Shown in pieces: positions 1 to 5,915 of a stretch of 5,915 nucleotides of DNA. The translations under genes were made by a program, and so were the position numbers. Location of the stretch: assembly GCA_035627835.1 (NCBI GenBank), contig DASPKX010000030.1, positions 1 through 5,915 on the forward strand, given 5' to 3'. Position 1 is the first letter of the stretch, and each line of letters starts with the position of its first letter. This DNA comes from DASPKX01 sp035627835 (GTDB taxonomy: Bacteria > Verrucomicrobiota > Verrucomicrobiia > Limisphaerales > SXQI01). The notes beneath the pieces were generated by a model. It made no database searches, was not told the origin of the DNA, and was given only the letters and a program-made list of their open reading frames with translations.

Positions 1-88
1 GGGATGGGGCTGCTCAATAATTGCACAGAGTTGCGCAGGAAGAGGTTAGCTCGGGGGACTATATTCCCGGATAAGAATAGCACGAAAG
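1..88. other. Upstream leader, no supported gene
   Basis: No convincing coding sequence was found here. An in-frame TAG at 47-49 limits how far upstream the kinase gene can start. A -10-like TATATT lies at 60-65, but no good -35 box sits 16-18 bases upstream of it; TTGCAC (21-26) and TTGCGC (31-36) are too far away. A purine-rich AGGAAGAGG at 37-45 resembles a ribosome-binding site but no start codon follows at a useful distance. The short reading frame opening at the ATG at position 4 overlaps the kinase signal peptide and has no recognisable protein features. The region may hold the kinase promoter, but only weakly supports that. Confidence 0.3.
21..40. repeat. Tandem 10-bp imperfect direct repeat upstream of kinase
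   Basis: TTGCACAGAG (21-30) is followed directly by TTGCGCAGGA (31-40). Seven of ten positions match and all three differences are A/G transitions. The period is about one helical turn, and the pair sits about 20 bp upstream of the -10-like TATATT. Tandem direct repeats with this period can be response-regulator operators, but there is only one example here and chance is a real alternative. Confidence 0.25.
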
Positions 89-199
89 TTGCTCCCGTTG
101 AATTTGGTGACTCGCAAACCCTTCATCTGGAAAAAAGCGCCCTGCCTATGGCTATGGGTGGTGGTTGGGCTATTTTCACCGTCCATCTTCGGTCAAGCA
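89..199 (+). other. Signal peptide of the hybrid kinase
   Basis: A basic stretch (Arg9, Lys10, Lys15, Lys16) is followed by a hydrophobic run rich in Leu, Trp and Val (about residues 19-29), then a small-residue site ending Gly35-Gln36-Ala37, after which the chain turns acidic. This fits a Sec signal peptide cleaved after Ala37. Cys19 lies before the hydrophobic core, so it is not a lipobox. An uncleaved N-terminal anchor is the alternative. Either way the propeller is placed outside the cytoplasm. Confidence 0.75.
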
Positions 200-3100
200 G
201 AGGATGAGTTCCTTGCTTCAGTCGAGCGGCTCGACTCCCCCTGGCGCATTCGGTCTTTTACGGAGGACGCGGGGTTAACCCGGAGGAATGTATTTGGCGC
301 GGCGTTTGAGCCAAACGGCAACATCTGGGTAGCGGGTTCCGATGCTGTTTATTTCTCGGACGGTTACTCATGGAAGCGGTACACCACTGCGGACGGCCTC
401 CCAACAGACTTCATCCGGTCTGTGTATGTGGCCCGCGACGGCGTCGTGTGGGTGGGAACAGCGAAAGGTCTGGCGATTTTCAAACAGGGAAAATTCCAGG
501 CCTTCGGAGCCGTTTCGGACCTTGCGGGACCATCCGTGCGGCGAATTGCGGAGGATCCCGACGGCACAATGTGGTTTTGCAGTGATCGGTGGCCGGATCC
601 GAGTCTCCCTGGCGGGATCACCTCCTTTAAGCAAGGGAAGTGGCGGAAGCACACGACCGCGGACGGGCTTCCTTCAGACCATGTGCTGAATTACTTCCGA
701 TCCTCCAATGGGCGGCAGTATGCCTTAACCACGAAAGGGGCTGCCCGCCGGGATGGTGATCGATGGATACCGCTGGGCGCCCCGGGTATCCCCCGCGGAG
801 AAGAAGCCTGGGAAATGGCGGAATCCCCCAAATGGGGTTTGTTCCTGCAGACGCAAAACCACCTGCTGCGATGGAACGGCTCGCAATGGGAGCAGCAGCC
901 GCGGCCGCTTTCTCCGCTCATGGTAACGCGATCTGGAGATCTGCTCACGTTTCAAGGGGGGGCGGAAGGGACACACTTCCTGCAATGGGATGGAAAGCAG
1001 TTCAAGCAGGTTGCGCTGATCCCACGGACCTTCACCTATGCCGAGGCCGTTGTCGAAGCTCCGGATGGTGGTGTTTGGGCGCTGGGCTACAACAATCTGG
1101 TGCGTTGGAGCCGCCGCGGGGCTGAGTGGACCGAATACAGGAATTTGCCTTTGCCCTCACTGGTGGATTCCAAGGATCGTGTGTGGCTCACGGGTGAGGA
1201 GGCCAGTCTGGTCTTCGATGGGGAGAAGGCAGAGTGGACGCCTGTGTTGAAGAAGAATGTCGTGAGCAGCCCTTCGGGTGTTCTCTGGGGTTGGACGGCT
1301 GATGGTGTCGTCACAGCATTGAACTCAACCACGAATGTTTATGGCCCCTCACAAACCGGCGTCGAGTCCGCTGAGCGTTTGTTGATCAATGATTCAGGCA
1401 ACCCGTGGCTCATCGGCAAGAATAAGGAAGGTCAGGTGGTGATCTCGCGCTTCGAGAACCAGGCTTGGCAGCCGCAGTTCGCGCCAGAACTGGAAGGCAA
1501 GAATGTGATGGAAATTCATCCTGACCTGAAAGGGGGGTTCTGGTTTATCACGGGACCAATGCCAAGGGAGCTGATCCATATCAACGGAAGCGCTGTTCGC
1601 CACGAGATCAGCCTCGATTTCACCACGCATGCGGATCCACGTTTTGCCGTCTCCAAGGAAGGGTTGTGGATGTTCGGAAACTTCGGTTTGTATCGGTTGA
1701 ACGAAAGCCTTTCTGTTTGGGAGAAGATTCCGAACATCAGGAACAACATCTTTGCGGCGCTCGTTCACTCCAATAGCATTTGCTTTCTCTTTGACGGCAA
1801 CACGGGCGGCCGCAGCGGCTACCTTTCTTATAGGAACGGTCAATTTACTCCGGTTTACACCGACGTGAGCGAGTTTTCAGCCGCATTGAGCGGAGGCCAT
1901 CTGCTAATTAGCGAAGGGCGCGGCTTAACCATGCTGGATGCGGCCACTCACGCTCGCTTACAGCATCTGACGCTCCCAATCGAAGCAGGCATCCTGTCAG
2001 TGGTCCGGCGAGCGAACGGTGAGCTATGGTTGGGGTGCAACAACGGCTCCACGCTCCGATACAGGTCTGATGAGCTGCCTCCGTCCACTCAGGTGGTTCG
2101 CTCCCAGCGGACAGTTGAGCATGGCGGACGCCTTCGGGCGGAGATTCACGCCACGCAGCGATATCGCCCGCGCCAATTAGTTGCGGAGTATAAATTCTCG
2201 TGGCGGTTCGATAATGGGCCTTGGAGCGCATTTGCCGCGTTCCCCTCGGAGGGCTTCCCTGTGGATAATCTGGCTCCCGGCAAGCATGTGCTTGAGGTGC
2301 GGGCGCGTGATGAAGGGCTCCATGTGGACCCGAATGCGGCGCGCATTGAGTTCACTGTCCTGCCTCTCCCCTTGCAGTCCCGTCCCTGGTTTTGGGCGGC
2401 GGCCAGTGGATTCATGCTGTTGTTGGTTGGGTCCACCCTTGTTGCAGTGCGTCGGGCGGAAGCCCACAAAGCAGCCAATCGCGCGCTGAGGGCTGAAATG
2501 GAGCAACGCGAAGCTGCCCAGCGGGCGCTTCTGGAAGAACGCCGATTGCTGGAAGGGCTCATGAACAGCGTTCCAGACAAAATCTTCTTCAAGGACAAGG
2601 ATGGAAAGTTTTTGCGGATCAACCAGTCCATGGCGGAGATGTTCAAGCTCGGCCATCCGCAGGAGGCGATCGGAAAAACGGACTTCGACTTCTTCACAGA
2701 GGTGGAAGCCCGCCGGGCGTTTATGGATGAGCAGCAAATCATCCGCACGGGCACGGGGCTGATCGGGCAGGAAGAGACTTTCAACAGCACAGGCGGACTG
2801 ACATGGGTTTCCGCAACGAAGATGCCTTTGCGCAACGCCGCAGGGGAGACAATCGGGGTTGTGGGCATTTCACGCGACATCACGCAGAGGAAAGAGGCGG
2901 AGCTGGAGATGGAGCGTCAGCGCGTGGAGTACCAGACGATTTTCGATACGGTCCCAGCGCTCGTTATCTACAAGAACTCTGAAAACCGTATCCTGCGCGC
3001 GAACAGATACACGGCGAAGTTCTGGGCGCGGTCCCCTGATGAGATCGCTGGGCGGAGCGTCGCCGACTTGGATGCGCGGCATGGCCGCGGCTTTGATGAG

Positions 3101-5788
3101 GCGGATGCATCGGTGATGGCTTCAGGCACGCCGATGTATGGAACCGTGGACCAGGTTGAAGTGCGCAGCGGAGAAAGCCGGTGGCTGCGGGTGGATAGGA
3201 TTCCGTATCGCGACGTTCATGGCGCGATTATCGGCGTGATTATTTTCGCGGTGGACGTGACTGAGCGCCGGTTGGCCACGGAAGCCCTTAGGAAAGCGAA
3301 GGAAGAATTGGAGGTGCGGGTCGAGGAGCGGACTGCTGAGCTGCTCCAGGCGAATGCCGGCCTGCAGCGTGAAATTGCGGAGCGTGGCAAAGTGGAGGAT
3401 GAGCTGCGCCGGGCAGAGTCATTCTTGAAGTCGGTCCTCGAAAACCTTCCAACCGCGGTTTTCATCAAGGATGCGAAGACTCTGAAGTTCGTGCTGATGA
3501 ACAAGTTCAACCAGGAGCTGACGGGTCGCACCGAGGAGCAGGTTCTTGGAAAAGGAGATTACGATCTCTTTTCCCCAGAGCAGGCAGCTGCCTTCGTCGC
3601 AACGGACAGGCAGGTGATTGCGTCCGGCGCCCTGCAACAAACAGAAGAGCCGCTGGACACGCCGCATCACGGCCGGCGGATTCTGCAAACAAAGAAAATT
3701 CCTGTTTTCAACTCCAAGGGCGAGCCGCAGTACCTGGTCGGCATCTCGGAGGATGTGACCGAGCAGCGATTGGCTGAGCAGGAACTTAAGCAAGCGAAGG
3801 AAGCTGCCGAAGCAGCTAGCAGAGCCAAAAGCGATTTCCTGGCAAACATGAGCCATGAAATCCGAACACCCATGAACGCGATCATCGGCATGACCAACTT
3901 GCTGCTGGACACCCCTTTGGCCAGCGAGCAGCGGGATTATGTCGAGACGGTGCGCGGCAGCGGGGAAGCATTGCTCACAATCATCAACGACATCCTCGAC
4001 TTCTCGAAGATCGAGTCAGGCAAGCTCACCTTCGAGCATATTCCGTTTGATCTGCGGGAGATCGTCGAGAGTTCGGTTGATTTTCTCGCGGAGCGCGCCA
4101 GGTCTAAACAGATCGAGCTGGCCTGCCTAGTTGAGACTAACGTCTGGACTCACGTCAAAGGTGATCCAGGTCGGTTGCGCCAAATCCTCGCCAACCTGAT
4201 CAGCAATGCCGTCAAGTTCACTGAGAAAGGGGAGGTCTTTGTCCGCGTGAGCCTGGAGTCTAACGAGCAGGCAAGGCAACGCATTCGCGTGGAAGTGAAA
4301 GACACGGGCATCGGCATTTCCAAAGCGGCGCAGGAGCGCCTCTTTCAGCCATTCTCCCAAGCCGACAGCTCCACGACGCGCAAATACGGAGGGACCGGGC
4401 TGGGGTTGGTGATTTCACGCAAGCTCGTGACGCTTATGGGCGGCGATATTGGCATCAGCAGCGAGCCGGGGCGTGGCTCCACGTTCTGGTTTACCGCTGT
4501 CTTAGAGAAAGAAGCGACTGCGACTCCATCATTTGCGGCAGATCACCTCGCGGGGCTGCGGGTGTTGATCGTGGACGATAACGAGACGAACCGACTGGTG
4601 CTTAAACATCAACTGAATGGCTGGCGCATGGCCCATGGCGCAGCGCCCGGAGCTGCGGAGGCCCTGCAGGAATTACGCAGAGCCGCCGAAACAGGAAGCT
4701 CGTATCACTTAGCCATTCTCGACATGCAGATGCCAGAGATGGATGGCCTCGCATTGGCCCGAGCGATCAAGTTGGATCCTAAGCTTGGATCCACTCGCAC
4801 AATCTTGCTGACATCCCTGGGGGATCGTTTGCCGCCGGATAAAATGACGGAAGTCGGGTTGAGCGCTTCTCTGCTCAAACCGATTCGGCAGTCTGAGCTG
4901 TTCAACTGTCTTGCCACAGTGAGCGGCGGTTCAACGCTGCCAACCCGGCATGTGGCCATTCCTGCTGAGGCTGCGCCGAAGGGGACACGCAACCTGCGCG
5001 TGCTGCTTGTTGAGGATAACGCTGTTAACCAAAAGGTGAGCGTTCAGCAGTTGCGCAAACTCGGATACACAGCGGATGTGGCCGGCAACGGTCACGAGGC
5101 CATTGAGGCGTGGCGGAGGATGCATTACGACGTGATTCTGATGGACTGCCAGATGCCTGAGATGGACGGCTATGAAGCCACGCGCCAGATCCGGGTTCTC
5201 GAAGCGAAGGAGGGTCCGGCTCCGCTTCGCCCTCATGTCTATGTGATCGCGTTGACAGCCAACGCTTTGAAGGGTGACAGAGAGAAATGCCTTGAGGCAG
5301 GCATGGATGATTATATCAGCAAACCGGTGCGAATCGCTGAACTCGAGGAAGCGATAAACCGCGCAGTCGATGCGCTCTCGCCACTGTCGCGCATCAAGTC
5401 CAAGGCAGGGGCAAATGACGCTGCTGCAACCCTGAACTGTCAAACTATCCAAGGTTTGCGCGAGTTGGCTTTGGACGGCGGCTTCGATCCGCTTGCCGAA
5501 CTCGCTCCATTATTCGTGGAAGATAGCAAAAGTCTTTTGCGGCGGATTGAAGCGGCTTTGGAGGCGGAAGACTCGAACGCGGTCAAGCACTCGGCTCATG
5601 CTCTGAAGGGAAGTTCCAGGAACCTGGGCGCCGATCGGTTGGGCAGGCTTTGTGAGTCATTGGAGAAACAGGCTCTTGCCTGCAATTGGACCGTCGCCCG
5701 CGCCCTGGCCACGCAAATCGCCGCGGAGCTGGAGCTGGTGCACCAAGCGCTCTCTTTTGAATTGGGGAAAGCAGCCGCGCGAAACTAA
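89..5788 (+). CDS. Hybrid sensor histidine kinase: periplasmic beta-propeller/Y_Y_Y sensor, 3 PAS, HisKA-HATPase, 2 receivers, HPt
   Basis: This is a membrane-bound phosphorelay sensor of 1899 residues. Domains in order: signal peptide (1-37), propeller blades (about 60-665), Y_Y_Y (about 690-758), transmembrane helix (767-787), PAS1 (820-935), PAS2 (945-1060), coiled coil (1061-1110), PAS3 (1111-1228), HisKA (His1256), HATPase (1355-1473), REC1 (Asp1545), REC2 (Asp1686) and HPt (His1837). The sensor half resembles Bacteroidota hybrid two-component systems, but those usually end in an AraC-type DNA-binding domain, whereas this one ends in HPt and must pass phosphate to a separate regulator. 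The start is uncertain. TTG at 89 gives the longest frame; TTG at 98 or 104 and GTG at 107 also keep the signal peptide, no in-frame ATG is nearby, and none has a clear Shine-Dalgarno sequence. The frame is unbroken to TAA at 5786-5788. The ligand is unknown; polysaccharide breakdown products are a family-based guess only. Confidence 0.95.
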   Translation: MLPLNLVTRKPFIWKKAPCLWLWVVVGLFSPSIFGQAEDEFLASVERLDSPWRIRSFTEDAGLTRRNVFGAAFEPNGNIWVAGSDAVYFSDGYSWKRYTTADGLPTDFIRSVYVARDGVVWVGTAKGLAIFKQGKFQAFGAVSDLAGPSVRRIAEDPDGTMWFCSDRWPDPSLPGGITSFKQGKWRKHTTADGLPSDHVLNYFRSSNGRQYALTTKGAARRDGDRWIPLGAPGIPRGEEAWEMAESPKWGLFLQTQNHLLRWNGSQWEQQPRPLSPLMVTRSGDLLTFQGGAEGTHFLQWDGKQFKQVALIPRTFTYAEAVVEAPDGGVWALGYNNLVRWSRRGAEWTEYRNLPLPSLVDSKDRVWLTGEEASLVFDGEKAEWTPVLKKNVVSSPSGVLWGWTADGVVTALNSTTNVYGPSQTGVESAERLLINDSGNPWLIGKNKEGQVVISRFENQAWQPQFAPELEGKNVMEIHPDLKGGFWFITGPMPRELIHINGSAVRHEISLDFTTHADPRFAVSKEGLWMFGNFGLYRLNESLSVWEKIPNIRNNIFAALVHSNSICFLFDGNTGGRSGYLSYRNGQFTPVYTDVSEFSAALSGGHLLISEGRGLTMLDAATHARLQHLTLPIEAGILSVVRRANGELWLGCNNGSTLRYRSDELPPSTQVVRSQRTVEHGGRLRAEIHATQRYRPRQLVAEYKFSWRFDNGPWSAFAAFPSEGFPVDNLAPGKHVLEVRARDEGLHVDPNAARIEFTVLPLPLQSRPWFWAAASGFMLLLVGSTLVAVRRAEAHKAANRALRAEMEQREAAQRALLEERRLLEGLMNSVPDKIFFKDKDGKFLRINQSMAEMFKLGHPQEAIGKTDFDFFTEVEARRAFMDEQQIIRTGTGLIGQEETFNSTGGLTWVSATKMPLRNAAGETIGVVGISRDITQRKEAELEMERQRVEYQTIFDTVPALVIYKNSENRILRANRYTAKFWARSPDEIAGRSVADLDARHGRGFDEADASVMASGTPMYGTVDQVEVRSGESRWLRVDRIPYRDVHGAIIGVIIFAVDVTERRLATEALRKAKEELEVRVEERTAELLQANAGLQREIAERGKVEDELRRAESFLKSVLENLPTAVFIKDAKTLKFVLMNKFNQELTGRTEEQVLGKGDYDLFSPEQAAAFVATDRQVIASGALQQTEEPLDTPHHGRRILQTKKIPVFNSKGEPQYLVGISEDVTEQRLAEQELKQAKEAAEAASRAKSDFLANMSHEIRTPMNAIIGMTNLLLDTPLASEQRDYVETVRGSGEALLTIINDILDFSKIESGKLTFEHIPFDLREIVESSVDFLAERARSKQIELACLVETNVWTHVKGDPGRLRQILANLISNAVKFTEKGEVFVRVSLESNEQARQRIRVEVKDTGIGISKAAQERLFQPFSQADSSTTRKYGGTGLGLVISRKLVTLMGGDIGISSEPGRGSTFWFTAVLEKEATATPSFAADHLAGLRVLIVDDNETNRLVLKHQLNGWRMAHGAAPGAAEALQELRRAAETGSSYHLAILDMQMPEMDGLALARAIKLDPKLGSTRTILLTSLGDRLPPDKMTEVGLSASLLKPIRQSELFNCLATVSGGSTLPTRHVAIPAEAAPKGTRNLRVLLVEDNAVNQKVSVQQLRKLGYTADVAGNGHEAIEAWRRMHYDVILMDCQMPEMDGYEATRQIRVLEAKEGPAPLRPHVYVIALTANALKGDREKCLEAGMDDYISKPVRIAELEEAINRAVDALSPLSRIKSKAGANDAAATLNCQTIQGLRELALDGGFDPLAELAPLFVEDSKSLLRRIEAALEAEDSNAVKHSAHALKGSSRNLGADRLGRLCESLEKQALACNWTVARALATQIAAELELVHQALSFELGKAAARN
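266..2083 (+). other. Two-component-regulator beta-propeller sensor region, about 14-15 blades
   Basis: Residues about 60-665 repeat a blade pattern every 30-45 residues: a hydrophobic strand, then D-x-x-G-x-x-W, then a small-residue or GL motif, then an aromatic-rich strand. The clearest Reg_prop motifs are in blades 2 and 4, where the seven residues TTADGLP recur exactly at 99-105 and 189-195. Other blades centre on Trp80, Trp121, Trp162, Trp330, Trp366, Trp440, Trp485, Trp527 and Trp647. Later blades lose the GLP turn but keep the spacing. My count of 14-15 fits the two stacked seven-bladed propellers known from related sensors; the exact number needs structure prediction. Confidence 0.85.
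2156..2362 (+). other. Y_Y_Y (Ig-like) domain preceding the membrane helix
   Basis: Residues about 690-758 show the family pattern: an early Tyr-x-Phe-x-Trp strand (701-705), the turn Asn-Leu-Ala-Pro-Gly-Lys (727-732) leading into the strand HVLEVRARD, and a closing strand ending in Leu-Pro just before the membrane segment. In related sensors this domain joins the propeller to the transmembrane helix and takes part in dimer signalling. Confidence 0.85.
2387..2449 (+). other. Transmembrane helix of the hybrid kinase
   Basis: Residues 767-787 form an uncharged stretch of about 21 residues beginning Trp-Phe-Trp and rich in Ala, Leu and Val. It is followed at once by Arg788-Arg789 and a charged amphipathic helix (about 790-818), as expected for a helix entering the cytoplasm and continuing as a signalling coiled coil. 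It separates the exported sensor from the cytoplasmic PAS and kinase domains. Confidence 0.9.
2546..3772 (+). other. Three cytoplasmic PAS domains with helical linkers
   Basis: PAS1 is about residues 820-935, PAS2 about 945-1060 and PAS3 about 1111-1228. Each starts with an S/T/N-x-P core (NSVPD, DTVPA, ENLPT) and ends with the PAC-type signature D-[IV]-T-[QE]-[RQ]. PAS1 and PAS3 look like close paralogues, sharing the [FY]-x-KD start, a GK-x-D-[FY]-D-[FL]-F motif (862-869; 1154-1161) and a TKxP strand. PAS2 lacks the DFDF-type motif. A heptad-like helix of about 50 residues (1061-1110) joins PAS2 to PAS3, and a shorter Ala/Glu/Lys-rich helix joins PAS3 to the kinase. No heme or flavin ligand can be assigned by eye. 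Confidence 0.88.
3824..4507 (+). other. Histidine kinase core: HisKA dimerisation domain and HATPase_c
   Basis: The H-box MSHEIRTPMN contains phosphoacceptor His1256, with Glu1257 and Thr1260 of the E-x-x-T motif linked to phosphatase activity in HisKA proteins. The X-region runs through DILDFSKIESGKL (1301-1313). The ATPase domain has the N-box with Asn1369 and Asn1373, G1 box Asp1405-Thr-Gly-Ile-Gly, F-box Phe1419-Gln-Pro-Phe, G2 box GGTGLGL (1434-1440) and a final Gly-Arg-Gly-Ser-Thr-Phe. All are intact, so an active kinase is expected, autophosphorylating His1256 in the dimer. Confidence 0.97.
4556..4906 (+). other. Receiver domain 1 (REC1)
   Basis: Residues about 1490-1606 carry the acidic pair Asp1496/Asp1497, phosphoacceptor Asp1545 in LDMQMPEMDG, Thr1575 and Lys1597, so phosphorylation chemistry should be possible. 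The position three residues before the conserved Lys, usually Tyr, Phe or His, is Ser1594, so the usual aromatic switch residue is absent. Confidence 0.93.
4994..5356 (+). other. Receiver domain 2 (REC2)
   Basis: Residues about 1636-1756 have the acidic pair Glu1642/Asp1643, phosphoacceptor Asp1686 in MDCQMPEMDG, Thr1723 and Lys1745, plus the aromatic switch Tyr1742. It is a fully canonical receiver and, lying next to the HPt domain, is the likelier main donor to it. Confidence 0.96.
5471..5758 (+). other. C-terminal HPt domain
   Basis: Residues about 1795-1890 are predicted all-helical and contain the HPt signature H-x-L-K-G-S-S with phosphoacceptor His1837 and Lys1840/Gly1841. An acidic helix (VEDSKSLLRRIEAAL) precedes it and a Leu-rich helix follows, as in BarA/ArcB-type HPt modules. 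Its presence implies a His-Asp-His relay to a separate response regulator, which is not in this window. Confidence 0.93.
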
Positions 5789-5828
5789 GCAGCCAAGCCT
5801 ATCCGGGCGCTGTTGCCAAAGTGCGGTC

Positions 5829-5848
5829 GCGCAGACAGCCTGTTGCGC
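5829..5848 (+). repeat. Small hairpin directly before the downstream start codon
   Basis: GCGCA-g-ACA, loop GCC, then TGT-TGCGC can pair as an eight-base-pair stem with one bulged G. It ends at the base before the ATG at 5849 and covers the region where a ribosome-binding site would lie. There is no T-run after it, so it is not a rho-independent terminator. Confidence 0.35.
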
Positions 5849-5915
5849 ATGGGGAGGCCAATCCAGGCTTTGATCCTCAGCGACATTCACTACGCGTGCG
5901 CTGAGGAAAAGAAGC
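5849..5915 (+). CDS. Probable calcineurin-like metallophosphoesterase, N-terminus only (cut by window end)
   Basis: Twenty-two codons are visible. The reading MGRPIQALILSDIHYA has the hallmark opening of metallophosphoesterases: a hydrophobic beta strand followed by Ser-Asp-x-His, where Asp12 and His14 would bind the first metal of the di-metal centre. The remaining family motifs (GDxxD, GNHE, GHxH) would lie beyond the window and cannot be checked. It begins 60 nt after the kinase stop on the same strand, so co-transcription is plausible. The start is ambiguous: ATG 5849 has no Shine-Dalgarno sequence and follows a hairpin, whereas GGGGAGG at 5851-5857 precedes a TTG at 5870 by 12 nt, which would start the protein directly at the beta strand. 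TTG 5813 and TTG 5843 are also in frame. The substrate cannot be told from this fragment. Confidence 0.65.
   Translation, partial: MGRPIQALILSDIHYACAEEKK
5874..5907. repeat. Perfect 9-bp inverted repeat in the start of the phosphoesterase gene
   Basis: TCCTCAGCG (5874-5882) and CGCTGAGGA (5899-5907) are exact reverse complements separated by 16 nt. The arms lie inside the coding start of the phosphoesterase and could form an mRNA stem or be a protein-binding site; they may also be chance, as the codons are explained by the protein. Confidence 0.4.

Noticed and set aside
4..207. Short plus-strand reading frame of 67 codons at the left edge
   Set aside because: It overlaps the kinase signal peptide in another frame, has no recognisable motif or ribosome-binding site, and its composition is not protein-like.
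1394..1843. Antisense reading frame (149 codons) opposite the propeller
   Set aside because: It is fully contained within the propeller coding sequence and has no recognisable motifs or start signals.
2146..2883. Long antisense reading frame (245 codons)
   Set aside because: It lies wholly opposite the Y_Y_Y, membrane and PAS1 coding region, is rich in Ser, Arg and Ala as expected for an antisense shadow of GC-rich codons, and shows no domain.
4774..4792. GGATCC-t-AAGCTT-GGATCC, resembling a cloning polylinker
   Set aside because: It encodes residues that fit the receiver fold (Asp-Pro-Lys-Leu-Gly-Ser before the next beta strand) with no frame disruption, so natural coding sequence is the simpler explanation.
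4931..5452. Antisense reading frame (173 codons) opposite REC2
   Set aside because: The sense strand encodes an intact receiver with all catalytic residues; the antisense product has no family features.
5789..5828. Possible transcription terminator after the kinase
   Set aside because: No stem followed by a T-run is present between the kinase stop and the downstream gene.

Overview
The window is dominated by one very long plus-strand gene (89-5788, 1899 codons). It encodes a membrane-anchored hybrid sensor histidine kinase. From N to C terminus it has a signal peptide, about 14 beta-propeller blades of the two-component-regulator type, a Y_Y_Y domain, one transmembrane helix, three PAS domains with helical linkers, a HisKA/HATPase kinase core, two receiver domains and a C-terminal HPt domain. 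All the catalytic and phosphoacceptor residues I looked for are present, so it reads as an intact gene, not a pseudogene.

The large propeller plus Y_Y_Y sensor is typical of Bacteroidota hybrid two-component systems and is also common in Verrucomicrobiota, Acidobacteriota and Planctomycetota. The moderately GC-rich coding sequence, the non-ATG start and the multi-PAS / double-receiver / HPt tail lead me to favour a Verrucomicrobiota-like organism. That is an inference from style, not a proven assignment.

Layout: 1-88 is a short leader with no convincing gene, a tandem 10-bp direct repeat and a lone -10-like box. 89-5788 is the kinase. 5789-5848 is a 60-nt gap containing a small hairpin and no recognisable terminator. 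From 5849 to the window end (5915) a second plus-strand gene begins, whose first residues carry the D-x-H signature of a calcineurin-like metallophosphoesterase. It is cut off by the window edge.

How it would work (family knowledge plus inference): a ligand, probably periplasmic, is sensed by the propeller / Y_Y_Y module. The signal crosses the membrane helix and is modulated by cytoplasmic PAS domains. The phosphoryl group then moves His1256 -> Asp1545 or Asp1686 -> His1837 -> an external response regulator. No DNA-binding or other output domain is in the protein and no response regulator gene is in the window, so the final target is unknown. The downstream phosphoesterase may be co-transcribed, but nothing here shows that it is part of the pathway. 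I see no RNA gene, mobile element, CRISPR array or clearly novel system.
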